A stretch of DNA of 64,000 nt, from positions 1 to 64,000 of the forward strand of contig CACWLA010000008.1 of NCBI GenBank assembly GCA_902761665.1. Direction: 5' to 3'. The notes beneath the pieces are model-generated. The model was not told the origin of the DNA. It did no database searches and saw nothing but the letters and a program-made list of their open reading frames with translations. This document shows, in pieces, positions 1 to 8,001 of the stretch; position 1 is the first letter of the stretch; every line of letters starts with the position of its first letter. Made by a program: the position numbers and the translations under genes. The DNA comes from an uncultured Lachnospiraceae bacterium (GTDB lineage: Bacteria; Bacillota; Clostridia; Lachnospirales; Lachnospiraceae).

Positions 1-2
1 CT

Positions 3-254
3 TACGCGAACAGCGAGGTTAAGGATATTCTGGATTTTGCCTATGCAAACCCGCCTGAATACCTGATGGATTTGAAAGAGAAGGTGATGAAAGCATACGG
101 AGGCTCCATTTCAAAAGAACATGCTTATCGATTGGTGTTTGGAACGGAAATGAAGGCTTCGCTTTTCTCAGATAGGCCCTTGAGCAAAATGAAACGAGAT
201 GTGCTGATGCAATTGCAAGAGGCACTGAAGATAGATTTGATTGATTTTGAATAA
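3..254 (+). CDS. C-terminal part of an unknown protein (cut by window edge)
   Basis: The frame is open from the first bases and ends at a TAA, so the 84 residues seen are probably the C-terminus of a longer protein; an internal ATG at 66 would give only 62 aa. The sequence is charged and helical, with a conserved-looking segment LSKMKRDVLMQLQEAL near the end. I do not recognise the family. It lies 29 bp before an ATPase fragment and shares its low GC, unlike the rest of the window, so the two probably belong to one unit. Neighbouring P-loop ATPases of this kind are often in defence loci, but that is only inference here. Confidence 0.5.
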   Translation, partial: YANSEVKDILDFAYANPPEYLMDLKEKVMKAYGGSISKEHAYRLVFGTEMKASLFSDRPLSKMKRDVLMQLQEALKIDLIDFE

Positions 255-283
255 TGTAAATGAATGTGATATAAGTAGTCATT

Positions 284-650
284 ATGAATATATTGGAGAT
301 AAATACCCTTCAACTATCCTCCAGCCCCCATCTGTTTAAAGGGATGGCAAGTATCAAGAGAGTTGAAGCAAGTGAGATTGCTGCCTGGATCAGGATGATG
401 ATACCTCAGAAAACAGCGAAGAAGGTTTGCCTGCTGACGGGTACAGCAGGTCAAGGCAAGACTGTAGTTTTATGTCAGTTGTTAGATGAAATGGCAAAAT
501 ATGAACACTTCCATGTTTTCGCCATCAAAGCCGATATGTTAGACTATAGCGTCCTAGACCCGACTGCGTTTATATCAACTTACGCCGATGAATTTAAAAA
601 ACTCTCGGATTTGGATGAATATCCAGTGCTGATAATAGACCAGATAGATC
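284..650 (+). pseudogene. N-terminal fragment of a P-loop (STAND/NACHT-like) ATPase
   Basis: About 122 residues are credible. A Walker A motif GTAGQGKT lies at residues 53-60 and a Walker B-like strand YPVLIIDQID at 113-122, the pattern of large STAND or NACHT-like ATPases of several hundred residues or more. After IIDQID the frame stays open but reads antisense through the MATE gene, giving a His/Asp/Gln/Arg-rich translation with no domain sense. The gene is therefore truncated just after Walker B. No clear Shine-Dalgarno precedes the ATG at 284. The fragment is visibly AT-richer than the sequence after 650. It is either a real deletion/insertion remnant or half of a chimeric contig. Confidence 0.6.
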
Positions 651-1954
651 GCGGAGCTGATGGCCCAGGTGATGGGATACGCCCAGTACAGCAGGACGAT
701 GTCGTGGCGGAACTGCATGGCCACGGTAATGTAAATAATGCGCAGCACGCACCAGATCGCCAGCATGACGATCATGGAAACGAAAGCTTTCCCGGCGCCG
801 CGCAGCACGCCGGCGATGCAGTTGGAATAAGCGAGCAGGAAGAAAAACAGCGAGACCGTCCGGCAGTGTTCTATGCCCCAGCGGACAGATTCCTCTCCGC
901 TCAGGAAAAAGCGGATCAGCGGCTCGGCAAAGAGATAGATCAGCAGACCGATCAGCTCGGCGAGCAGGAGAGAGGTGATGAGCCCGAAACGCGCGCCGCG
1001 TTTGGCTCTTTCGTGTTCGCCTGCACCGAGATTCTGTCCGATGAAGGTCGAGAGCGCCATGGAAAAACTGGTGATCGGCAGGAAGGCAAAGCCTTCGATT
1101 TTGGAGTAGGCGCCCCAGGAGGCCATGCCCACTTCCCCGAAAGTGTTGACGTTCGACTGCACCAAAAGATTCGCGAAGGCTATGACGGAATTCTGCACCG
1201 CGGTCGGCAGGCCGTAGCGCAGGATCTCCTTCAGAATGTCGCCGCTGATCTTCATCTTGCGGAAGGACAGCCGGTAAACGGTTCCTTTCCGGGTAAGCTG
1301 TCTGAGGCAGAGCAGCGCGCTCGCCCCCTGCGACATGGCTGTCGCGATAGCTGCCCATTCGATGCCGAGGCCCATCGCTCCGACAAAGAGCCAGTCCAGG
1401 AAGATGTTCAGAAGAGACGAAAAGATCAGGAAATAGAGCGGTCTGCGGCTGTCGCCTACGGCATTCATGATCCCCTTCAGGGAATTGTACATGATCATTG
1501 CCAGCGCGCCGGAAAAATAGTAACGGAAGTAGACCGTGGAAAGCGGCAGGACCGCTTCGTCCACGTGGATGAGGCGCAGCAGCGTCGGCGTCATGATCAC
1601 GCCAAACACGGTCATGAACAGGCCGCAGACAAGGGACAGCACCACGTTGGTATGCACGGCGCGGGATACCCTGTCCGGGTCGCCGGCGCCGAAATAGCGG
1701 CTGATGACCACGCCGGCGCCCATGGACGCACCGACAAAAAAGCTGATCATGAGGAAGATCAGACTGCCGGAAGAACTGACGGCGGCAAAAGCGCTGTCGC
1801 CCAGATACCGGCTGACGATCCAGGCGTCGGCGGTATTGTAGAGCTGCTGGAAGAGCTGGCTCAGGAATACTGGCGCGGCAAACGTGAGGATCACCTTCCG
1901 GGGATCCCCTTCCGTCATTAAGACTGCCGATCGCTTGTCATGAAAAAGACTCAT
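575..1954 (-). CDS. MATE-family multidrug/toxin exporter, altered C-terminus
   Basis: Multidrug and toxic compound extrusion transporter, a cation-driven antiporter of the inner membrane. The N-terminus TEGDPRKVILTFAAPVF followed by LFQQLYNTADAWIVSRYLG is typical of the DinF/NorM-like MATE group, and about 12 hydrophobic segments span the 459 residues. The last ~15 residues (after YLVYY, about residue 440) are read from the antisense of the neighbouring ATPase fragment, so the natural end is probably lost or replaced. ATG at 1954 gives the longest form; ATG at 1918 (MTEGDPRK) also fits family N-termini, and neither has a strong ribosome binding site. A 39-aa ORF lies just upstream. Confidence 0.88.
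   Translation of the reverse strand: MSLFHDKRSAVLMTEGDPRKVILTFAAPVFLSQLFQQLYNTADAWIVSRYLGDSAFAAVSSSGSLIFLMISFFVGASMGAGVVISRYFGAGDPDRVSRAVHTNVVLSLVCGLFMTVFGVIMTPTLLRLIHVDEAVLPLSTVYFRYYFSGALAMIMYNSLKGIMNAVGDSRRPLYFLIFSSLLNIFLDWLFVGAMGLGIEWAAIATAMSQGASALLCLRQLTRKGTVYRLSFRKMKISGDILKEILRYGLPTAVQNSVIAFANLLVQSNVNTFGEVGMASWGAYSKIEGFAFLPITSFSMALSTFIGQNLGAGEHERAKRGARFGLITSLLLAELIGLLIYLFAEPLIRFFLSGEESVRWGIEHCRTVSLFFFLLAYSNCIAGVLRGAGKAFVSMIVMLAIWCVLRIIYITVAMQFRHDIVLLYWAYPITWAISSAIYLVYYQHWIFIQIREFFKFIGVS
631..650. other. Abrupt junction between low-GC and high-GC sequence
   Basis: Within these bases the sense strand still encodes the conserved Walker B stretch LIIDQID of the ATPase, while the antisense strand encodes the last conserved residues (YLVYY) of the MATE exporter. 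To the left only the ATPase frame makes sense; to the right only the MATE frame does. A shared 15-20 base stretch at the join is what microhomology-mediated recombination or a k-mer assembly chimera would leave. Confidence 0.55.
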
Positions 1955-1975
1955 TTTGGCAACTGGTATCGTTTT

Positions 1976-2095
1976 CTACTTGATCAGCTTCCTTGCAATG
2001 TTGGGATATTGTCCGATATTCCTTATCTGCTCGTAAAGCGCCATTACAGATTTTCCTTTCGCTTCCATCTGGAAAAGGTCATAGCAGAGTGACAT
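1976..2095 (-). CDS. Possible 39-aa small ORF upstream of the MATE gene
   Basis: ATG at 2095 opens a 39-codon frame ending in TAG at 1976, 21 bp before the MATE start on the same strand. The translation is balanced (helical, ending IARKLIK), not a low-complexity shadow. The ribosome binding site is weak (CGGA before the ATG). It could be a small leader protein or the remnant C-terminus of a lost regulator; I do not recognise it. Confidence 0.3.
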   Translation of the reverse strand: MSLCYDLFQMEAKGKSVMALYEQIRNIGQYPNIARKLIK

Positions 2096-2133
2096 TCCGA
2101 TGTCAAGAGTCTGCGCAAATCAGCATTCAGCAC

Positions 2134-2162
2134 TTGACAGTCTTTTCAGTTTGCCGGATAAT
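2134..2162 (+). promoter_or_regulatory. Sigma-A-type promoter of the mscS gene
   Basis: TTGACA at 2134-2139, a 17-bp spacer and GATAAT at 2157-2162. The predicted transcript starts near 2169 and reaches the ATG at 2206 with a GGAGG at 2193-2197. Confidence 0.75.
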
Positions 2163-2205
2163 AAACTATAACCAATATTTCTGCGGAGAAACGGAGGCAG
2201 ACAAA

Positions 2206-3006
2206 ATGGATATAGAAAAGATCAAGTCATTTTTAACCACGGCAGGCGTAAACCTTCTTCTGGGGATCATCATCCTCATTGTGGGATTTTTCCTGATCCA
2301 CTGGCTCGTCAAGTTCCTGCGGCGGAGCAAGGCTTTTACAAAACTTGATCCTTCCCTGCAGTCATTCTTCGTTAATACGATCAAGCTGATCCTGGCCGTG
2401 ATCGTTGTCCTCTCGGCCGCCAATGTCATCGGCGTCCCGCTCACCTCTGTCCTTACCATTTTCGCTTCCGCCGGCGTGGCCATCAGCCTTGGCATGCAGG
2501 GCGCACTGGGCAACCTGGTCGGCGGCCTGACCCTGCTCATCCTGAAGCCAATCAAGACCGGAGAGTACGTCAAGATCGGAGAGTACAGAGGCATCGTCAA
2601 GAACATCGGTGCGTTCTATACCGAGATCAAGACGCTGGACAACTCCCTGATCAGTCTCCCGAACAGCAACCTGACGAATACGGCTATCGTCAACTATTCC
2701 CGCGAGGGCATTTCCCGGATCGAAGCGTCCTTCACGGTCAGCTATAACAGCAACATCGACAAGGTACGCGAAGTTCTGCTGGAAATGGCAAGGAAGTGCG
2801 ACTATGTGCTGGAAGATCCGTCGCCCTGGGTACTGATCACCAAATGCACGGAAACCGGTATCATCGTCCTGGTCAGAGCCTGGGGAAAAGCGGAAGACTG
2901 GGGAAATGTGTACTATTACCTGCTTGAGCAGGGCAAACGGGCGCTGGATGCCGCCGGCATCAAGGTGCCGTATCAGCAGATGGACGTCCACCTGCAGAAG
3001 GACTGA
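2206..3006 (+). CDS. mscS: Small-conductance mechanosensitive ion channel (MscS family)
   Basis: Membrane tension-gated channel that releases solutes on hypo-osmotic shock. The 266-aa protein is close to the usual MscS length. It has three N-terminal membrane segments (about 13-37, 55-75, 80-110). The third is the Gly/Ala-rich pore helix with GMQGALGNLVGG, followed by the beta domain (GEYVKIG..RGIVKNIG) and a C-terminal alpha/beta domain. ATG at 2206 was chosen because GGAGG sits 8 bp upstream and the promoter lies at 2134-2162; the frame also extends upstream to 1993 but that would begin before the promoter. The gene appears monocistronic, ending at a strong hairpin. Confidence 0.95.
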   Translation: MDIEKIKSFLTTAGVNLLLGIIILIVGFFLIHWLVKFLRRSKAFTKLDPSLQSFFVNTIKLILAVIVVLSAANVIGVPLTSVLTIFASAGVAISLGMQGALGNLVGGLTLLILKPIKTGEYVKIGEYRGIVKNIGAFYTEIKTLDNSLISLPNSNLTNTAIVNYSREGISRIEASFTVSYNSNIDKVREVLLEMARKCDYVLEDPSPWVLITKCTETGIIVLVRAWGKAEDWGNVYYYLLEQGKRALDAAGIKVPYQQMDVHLQKD

Positions 3007-3041
3007 CAAAACGAATCTGGATGCTGACTTGAAAGCGGCAT

Positions 3042-3087
3042 GCAGAAGCGGCGGCGGGGAACTCCCTGCCGCCGCTTCTGCTTTTTA
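3042..3087. terminator. Terminator between mscS and the OmpA-like gene
   Basis: GCAGAAGCGGCGGC (3042-3055) pairs with GCCGCCGCTTCTGC (3068-3081), extended inward by GGG/CCC, followed by six T. It ends mscS; the convergent gene's stop codon lies at its right edge, so it may serve both strands. Confidence 0.85.
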
Positions 3088-4710
3088 ATGTCCGAGGATC
3101 TGTTTCGCTGTGTCGCTTTCCGCATCGAGAACGACGACACGACGGTTCTTTGCGCCTTCGGTTTCCACGAACTTTCCGCTGGCATCAATTTCCCGGCCGC
3201 GGACGAACGGGTCATCTTCATAGCCTAAGCCCACCGTGATCAGCTGTGATTCCGGAATGCCGAAATGGCTGACCAGAAGATCCTTGACTGCATCCGCGCG
3301 TTTATTGGACAGAGCGACACAGGATTCCTGGCTGCCCCATTTCGCCGTGGTTCCGGCAAGCAGGATCGGATGGTCCGGATGGGCAAGAATGATCTCGGCG
3401 ACAGGTGCCAGAACCTTTTTTACCTCGTTTTCATCGATGAAGACGGCCTGATTGGCGACGAAACGCACCTGCGTGGAACTAAGCTCAAACGGTGTTTCAA
3501 ACACCACGTCTTCTGCAGTTTCGACAGGCGTATTGTTCTGACGGCGAACGGTCAGAGCATAACCGACAGCATCTTTTCGGGTCGAACTGTTGCTGCGGTT
3601 TTTGACGACAAGGCGAATATAGTAAACGGTATTGGGCTGCAGATCATCCGGCGTGATCGTTTCGGTGATCCCGTCGCTGTAGGCTGACCCGCTGATGATT
3701 TCCGTGCCGAACTCATCAAAAACTTCGATGCCTATCCGCAGGCTGTCATCGACCGATTTGCTGACCGCACTGATGAGATAACTGTTGTCCGTGTCGGAGT
3801 CCGTGGCAAAAGCGAACCACCCGCCGAGAGCGTCTTTCAGTTCACCGGACACGGTCTTGTCAAAGGGAATCAGCGCGGAGTCGTCCTGGTTGGTCCCCAC
3901 GACGAGATCATCTGTGTTCTCAGGAGGAACGATTGCATTGACAAGATCGTTGGTCGTACTTACGCCCTCTGCCTGAGGCCTGGTATCCCGGATCGTGGTC
4001 GCAAAACGGGCAGTATCTTTTTTGGTGCTGCTGTTGCTGCGGTTCCTGACGACCAGGCGAAGATAGTAGTCCGTATCAGGCGCAAGTCCGTTCATGGTAA
4101 GTGTGGATGCGATCCCGTCATCATAGGCTGATCCGTCGGTAAGTTCCGTACCGAAGCTGTCAACGACTTCAAGCCCTATCCTCGCGTTTTCATTCATCGG
4201 CGTCTTATTGATCACGGTGATCAGATATTTGCTGCCGGCGTCGGGACCGGTATGGAAGGAGAGATACATGTTCTGCGCATCGTGCAGCGTTCCGTAGACT
4301 TTCGTATTCATGGGGAGCTGCATTGCATCGGCCTGATTCGTGCCTCCGCGGATCTCCGTTTCCGAAACGTCAAAGATTTCCTCAGCTGTGGTAGTTTCGG
4401 GTTCCGTCGTTTCGGGCTCCGTCGGGGCCGGAGTGGTTTCTTCCTCGGTTGTCGTTTCGGCAGGCGTCTCTTCCGCGGTCTTTTCTGCCGCCTCAGATGC
4501 GGCACGGGCTTCCTCTATTTCTTTTTCCAGGCTCTCCAACTGGTCTTTCATCGACTCATAAACCTGCGCGAACTGCTCCTTTTCTTTCTGCAGGCTTTCC
4601 ATTTGTTCCTTCAGGGCATCGTATTCTTGTTGGGCGACTCCCTGACTTCCGCAGCCGGCCAATGTGCTGAGGATCAGCAGGAGGGAAAGCAGCAAAGCGA
4701 TCTTTTTCAT
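3085..4710 (-). CDS. Lipoprotein with coiled coil, duplicated beta domain and OmpA-like C-terminus
   Basis: A 541-aa surface lipoprotein. A signal peptide ends in the lipobox LAGC (Cys20). Residues ~25-80 are a charged coiled coil, followed by a Thr/Glu/Pro-rich linker (ETTTEEETTPAP). Two copies of a ~125-residue domain follow (about 120-245 and 270-395), each ending in an RNRSNSST or KNRSNSST motif. The last ~130 residues resemble the OmpA/MotB peptidoglycan-binding fold (LSNKRADAVKDLLV, NRRVVV). It probably ties the membrane surface to peptidoglycan. It follows the ECF sigma gene by 35 bp with its own AGGAGA site, so the two are co-transcribed, and it may be that sigma factor's target or partner. 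Confidence 0.8.
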   Translation of the reverse strand: MKKIALLLSLLLILSTLAGCGSQGVAQQEYDALKEQMESLQKEKEQFAQVYESMKDQLESLEKEIEEARAASEAAEKTAEETPAETTTEEETTPAPTEPETTEPETTTAEEIFDVSETEIRGGTNQADAMQLPMNTKVYGTLHDAQNMYLSFHTGPDAGSKYLITVINKTPMNENARIGLEVVDSFGTELTDGSAYDDGIASTLTMNGLAPDTDYYLRLVVRNRSNSSTKKDTARFATTIRDTRPQAEGVSTTNDLVNAIVPPENTDDLVVGTNQDDSALIPFDKTVSGELKDALGGWFAFATDSDTDNSYLISAVSKSVDDSLRIGIEVFDEFGTEIISGSAYSDGITETITPDDLQPNTVYYIRLVVKNRSNSSTRKDAVGYALTVRRQNNTPVETAEDVVFETPFELSSTQVRFVANQAVFIDENEVKKVLAPVAEIILAHPDHPILLAGTTAKWGSQESCVALSNKRADAVKDLLVSHFGIPESQLITVGLGYEDDPFVRGREIDASGKFVETEGAKNRRVVVLDAESDTAKQILGH

Positions 4711-4745
4711 GACATATTCTCCTATTCGTTATTATTTGGTTTTAT

Positions 4746-6230
4746 TCACTCATTCGTTTCGCAGATACGGATGTCGTGGGCCCACGGGATCCCGATCGGC
4801 ACGCTCGTATCGCTTGCTCTGCTGAAAGATCCGGCACTGCAGATGATATGTTTCCCTGAATAGCCGTTCATGATATTCTCTCCGTATTCGGAACCGGATG
4901 AGCGCCTTGTCCAGATCAGGACGACGGAATATTCCTTTTCCCATGTGCTTACGTCCTGTGAACCTTTGAGGATCTGCGGCTGGTCCAGCTGGATGATGAT
5001 CCAGGTCTGGCCTTTGTCGGCGGCATTGTAATCCGGATAACCCTGCAGTTTCACGGCCTGATCATAGCCGATGCTTTCGACGGTTCCGGTCAGAACGGTC
5101 CGTCCGGCGGCCAGCTCGTTGGCGATCCATTCGGCCGACGGGTCTGCCGTGGATGTCAGCTCGGTTTCTTCCTCCGTCGTTTCGGCGGAAGGCTCCGTTT
5201 CGGGTGCCGCGGTGGTTTCTTCGGACGTGCTTTCCGCAGCGGTGGTTTCCGCTGCGGCTGCAGTGCTTTCGGGAACGGGGAAGGCCGACTCTTTTGTGGC
5301 TGCTGCGGCGGATGGAGACGTCACCGGCGCAGCAGGGCCTGATTGCTTTGTGATCTTCGTGATGCCGAAGATCGCTCCGCCGAGCACGGCCGCCGCAGCG
5401 ATGACGGCGATCGCCAGCTTTGCTCCGGAAAGGCCGGTTCCCGCAGCTGCTGCAGCTTTTGCCGTTCCGGCTGCCCTGGCGGTCCCTGCTGCTGCCGTGC
5501 CTGCCGCGCCGGAAGTGCGCGCTGGAGAGGAGAGTTCTTCCAGGACATTCTGCAGAACGGCAGCGTTCGGTTTTTCGGCAGCCTGAGCTTCGCGGCTTCT
5601 GAGAAGCCAGAGCAAGAACAAAATCGGGGAAAGACTGTAGAGCTTTGTGCCTTTCTTTTCCAGCTCGCGGACTTTTTTCTCTATTTTTCTGCGCCCGTAG
5701 AGCAGACGGCTTTTTACGGCGTTTTCCGTTGCATCCATCGCTGCGGCGATCTCTTTGACAGACATTTCCTCGTAATAGTACATGCCTATGGCCGCACGCT
5801 GGTCTTCGGGAAGCTCGTCCAGGATCTCCCTGATCAGGCGGGAGGTTTCGTCCCGGTCAATGACGTATTCCGGAAGATGTTCGGCATTATCGTCCTCGAA
5901 CCGTTCTTCAACGGGAATGTCCGATTCATTGCCCTGCTCCAGTTCCGAGAAGAGAAGCGGCCTTTTTTTCTTCAGGGCGTCCCGGGCGGTATTGGCTGCG
6001 ATCTCGCGCACCCATGCCGTGAACTTGTCTCCTTCAAAACTGTCCAGGTGGGTGAAGACTTTCATGTATGAATCCTGAAGAATATCAAGCACTTCATCCT
6101 CATCCCTGATCATTGATCTGACGGTATGGTAAGCCTGATCATAGGTTTGCTGATACAGATCGGTGATGGCGGACTGATCACCGCTTCGGGCTTTTTGGAT
6201 CAGTTCGGCATTTGCATATGAACGGTTCAT
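4746..6230 (-). CDS. ECF sigma factor with transmembrane C-terminal extension
   Basis: Residues 1-190 are a complete group IV (ECF) sigma-70 factor: region 2 (DEVLDILQDSYMKVF, then FTAWVREIAANTARD) and region 4 helix-turn-helix (EMSVKEIAAAMDATENAVKSR). The protein is 494 aa, more than twice the usual length. After region 4 come a hydrophobic stretch (SPILFLLWLL), an Ala/Gly-rich linker, one clear membrane helix (KLAIAVIAAAAVLGGAIFGI, near 270-290), a long Ser/Thr/Glu/Ala-rich stalk, and a ~130-residue C-terminal domain that I do not recognise, presumably outside the cell. Such fusions may work as membrane-tethered sigma factors that sense through the extension. The start overlaps the stop of the 42-aa ORF (ATGA). 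Confidence 0.88.
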   Translation of the reverse strand: MNRSYANAELIQKARSGDQSAITDLYQQTYDQAYHTVRSMIRDEDEVLDILQDSYMKVFTHLDSFEGDKFTAWVREIAANTARDALKKKRPLLFSELEQGNESDIPVEERFEDDNAEHLPEYVIDRDETSRLIREILDELPEDQRAAIGMYYYEEMSVKEIAAAMDATENAVKSRLLYGRRKIEKKVRELEKKGTKLYSLSPILFLLWLLRSREAQAAEKPNAAVLQNVLEELSSPARTSGAAGTAAAGTARAAGTAKAAAAAGTGLSGAKLAIAVIAAAAVLGGAIFGITKITKQSGPAAPVTSPSAAAATKESAFPVPESTAAAAETTAAESTSEETTAAPETEPSAETTEEETELTSTADPSAEWIANELAAGRTVLTGTVESIGYDQAVKLQGYPDYNAADKGQTWIIIQLDQPQILKGSQDVSTWEKEYSVVLIWTRRSSGSEYGENIMNGYSGKHIICSAGSFSRASDTSVPIGIPWAHDIRICETNE

Positions 6231-6355
6231 GGCTTTTTCTTACCTCTGTTTCTGTTATGCAGCAGTCTTCTGAGGATGAGTTCTTTTCTTTCCCGGTCAA
6301 TGGGAAAACTTTCGACCGCTGACCGGATGAGCTGCTTTAACGTGTGCATGATCAC
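6227..6355 (-). CDS. 42-aa basic ORF translationally coupled to the ECF sigma gene
   Basis: GTG at 6355 lies 7 bp after AGGAGG (6363-6368 on the reverse strand); ATG at 6349 in the same frame is the alternative. The frame ends in TGA overlapping the sigma ATG as ATGA. The peptide begins MHTLKQLIRSAVESF from the inner ATG and is basic, ending RNRGKKKP. The strong ribosome binding site and the overlap argue for real translation, either a small regulator of the sigma factor or a coupling leader. No family is recognised. Confidence 0.55.
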   Translation of the reverse strand: MIMHTLKQLIRSAVESFPIDRERKELILRRLLHNRNRGKKKP

Positions 6356-6597
6356 ATCGCCCCCTCCTTTGTGTTTTTGGCCTTACACCCATATAACGAG
6401 CGGGAGGAGGTATCGGTTGCAGCAATAAAAAAATTTTTTTTAAACGTTTCTGATGCGGTCACGGCACGCCGGGAGCTGCAGCATATATAAAAATCACATA
6501 AAAACAATACCATATGTTTAGCACAGAATGTCAACCCGGTCAATTCTTCTTTTTTGTGGTATAATGATCTCAGACCCTGAAAAGGAGGCTCCAGACA
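6356..6597. promoter_or_regulatory. Divergent intergenic region between sigma operon and MFS operon
   Basis: AT-rich spacer of 242 bp with an A/T run at 6428-6441. A good -10 (TATAAT, 6560-6565) for the rightward operon is visible; the best -35 candidate (GGTCAA, 6538-6543, 16-bp spacing) is weak. A leftward promoter for the sigma operon must also be here but I could not assign it with confidence. GGAGG at 6583-6587 serves the GTG start at 6598. Confidence 0.45.
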
Positions 6598-7995
6598 GTG
6601 AGCACCGAGCGAAGCAGCAAGGAAACGAAAGAACTGAACCGTCTGAAAAAACAGAGCGCCATCCCCGCAGCAGGCAAATATCTGCTGTTCGTGATGATCG
6701 TTCTGACCGTGGTCTACATCGTCGATGAGATCACTTCCAATGTAAACGCGGCGATGCAGCCGTACGTGCTGTTCGATCTGTTCGGCATCGGATCCCGGAA
6801 CGTCAATTCTTCGGAATATACGGCAGCCATCAACACGGTGGCACCCTGGCAGGTCGCTTCGAACCTGTTTCTGATCATCACGCCGTTTTACAAGGCGCTG
6901 TCGGACAAGTACGGCCGCCGGCTTTTCCTGATGATCAACACCGTGGGGATGGGCGTGGGGATGCTGATCGTGATGACGAGCAGATCCGTCACCCAGTATA
7001 TCCTCGGCATGCTCTTCATGATGTTCTTCACCCCGAACGACATGCAGGTGCTGTACATCATGGAAACGGCGCCGAAGGAAAAACGCGCTACCTACAGCTT
7101 TGTTGCCAAGGGCATTGCGCTGATCAGCGTTTCCCTCATCGGCGTCATGTCCCGGGCTTTCCTGAACGAAAATGATGCCGGAAGCTGGCGCACGGTCTAC
7201 CTGATCCCCGTCGCCGTGGCGATCGTCATCGGCCTCATCTCATATTTCCTGCTGAGGGAAACGCCGGTCTTCGTGGAACAGCGCATCGGCTATCTGGAAC
7301 TTACGCCGGAGCAGAGGGCGGCAAAAGCAGAGGAAAATAAGAAGAACGGCACGGCGGAAGAGGGCGGTGTGTTCCGCGCCGTGAAATTCATTTTTGTCAA
7401 CCGGCAGCTTCGCTGGATCCTGATCGCCGGCTTCCTGTTCTTCGCGACGACCTTCTATACCTCCTACTACGCGACCGTGCTGGAAGGCGCGATGTCCACC
7501 GAATCGGTCGCAAACGTGCTGATCATTTATCCCTTCCTGAACGGGATCGTGACTATCGCCAGCGGATTCTTCTCCGACAGGCTCGGCCGGAAAAAGGTCT
7601 GCGTCCTGCTGGGCAGCATTGCCCTCCTCGGCCTGCTGTTCTTCGTGCTGGCCTGCCGCGGCGGATGGGGACCGGCGGCTGCCGGGATCGCCTACGGCTG
7701 TTCGATCGGCGGCCTCTGGTCGATGTCGGACACCATCATTCTGACCATGCCGGCGGAATCCTCCCCTTCCGGCATGCGCTCCTCCGTCATGGGAACGATC
7801 TCGGTGATGATCGGCGCAGGCATGTTCCTGGGCCAGATCCTCTTCATCGTCCTGCAGAATTTCATGCCGATGGACCTTCTCTTCCTGATCATCTGCGTGC
7901 CGTTCATGGCGCTTTCCCTGCTCCTGCTGATCACGAAGGTCAGGGAAACGAAGGACGCTGATCTGGACAGCATCACGGCAGACACCTACAGGTAA
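6598..7995 (+). CDS. MFS transporter
   Basis: A 465-aa, 12-helix major facilitator protein of the inner membrane. The MFS signature between helices 2 and 3 is LSDKYGRRLF, with the second-half copy FSDRLGRKKV. A cytoplasmic loop near residues 235-260 separates the halves. The GTG start at 6598 has GGAGG 10 bp upstream. It is the first gene of a likely four-gene operon with a Pr6Pr-like membrane protein, an esterase and an ATP-grasp ligase, which suggests import or export of that pathway's substrate or product. Substrate unknown. Confidence 0.88.
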   Translation: MSTERSSKETKELNRLKKQSAIPAAGKYLLFVMIVLTVVYIVDEITSNVNAAMQPYVLFDLFGIGSRNVNSSEYTAAINTVAPWQVASNLFLIITPFYKALSDKYGRRLFLMINTVGMGVGMLIVMTSRSVTQYILGMLFMMFFTPNDMQVLYIMETAPKEKRATYSFVAKGIALISVSLIGVMSRAFLNENDAGSWRTVYLIPVAVAIVIGLISYFLLRETPVFVEQRIGYLELTPEQRAAKAEENKKNGTAEEGGVFRAVKFIFVNRQLRWILIAGFLFFATTFYTSYYATVLEGAMSTESVANVLIIYPFLNGIVTIASGFFSDRLGRKKVCVLLGSIALLGLLFFVLACRGGWGPAAAGIAYGCSIGGLWSMSDTIILTMPAESSPSGMRSSVMGTISVMIGAGMFLGQILFIVLQNFMPMDLLFLIICVPFMALSLLLLITKVRETKDADLDSITADTYR

Positions 7996-8001
7996 AAAAC
8001 T

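Noticed and set aside
651..1921. Open continuation of the ATPase frame through the MATE gene
   Set aside because: It is antisense to a well-conserved transporter and rich in His, Gln, Arg and Asp; not a real C-terminus.
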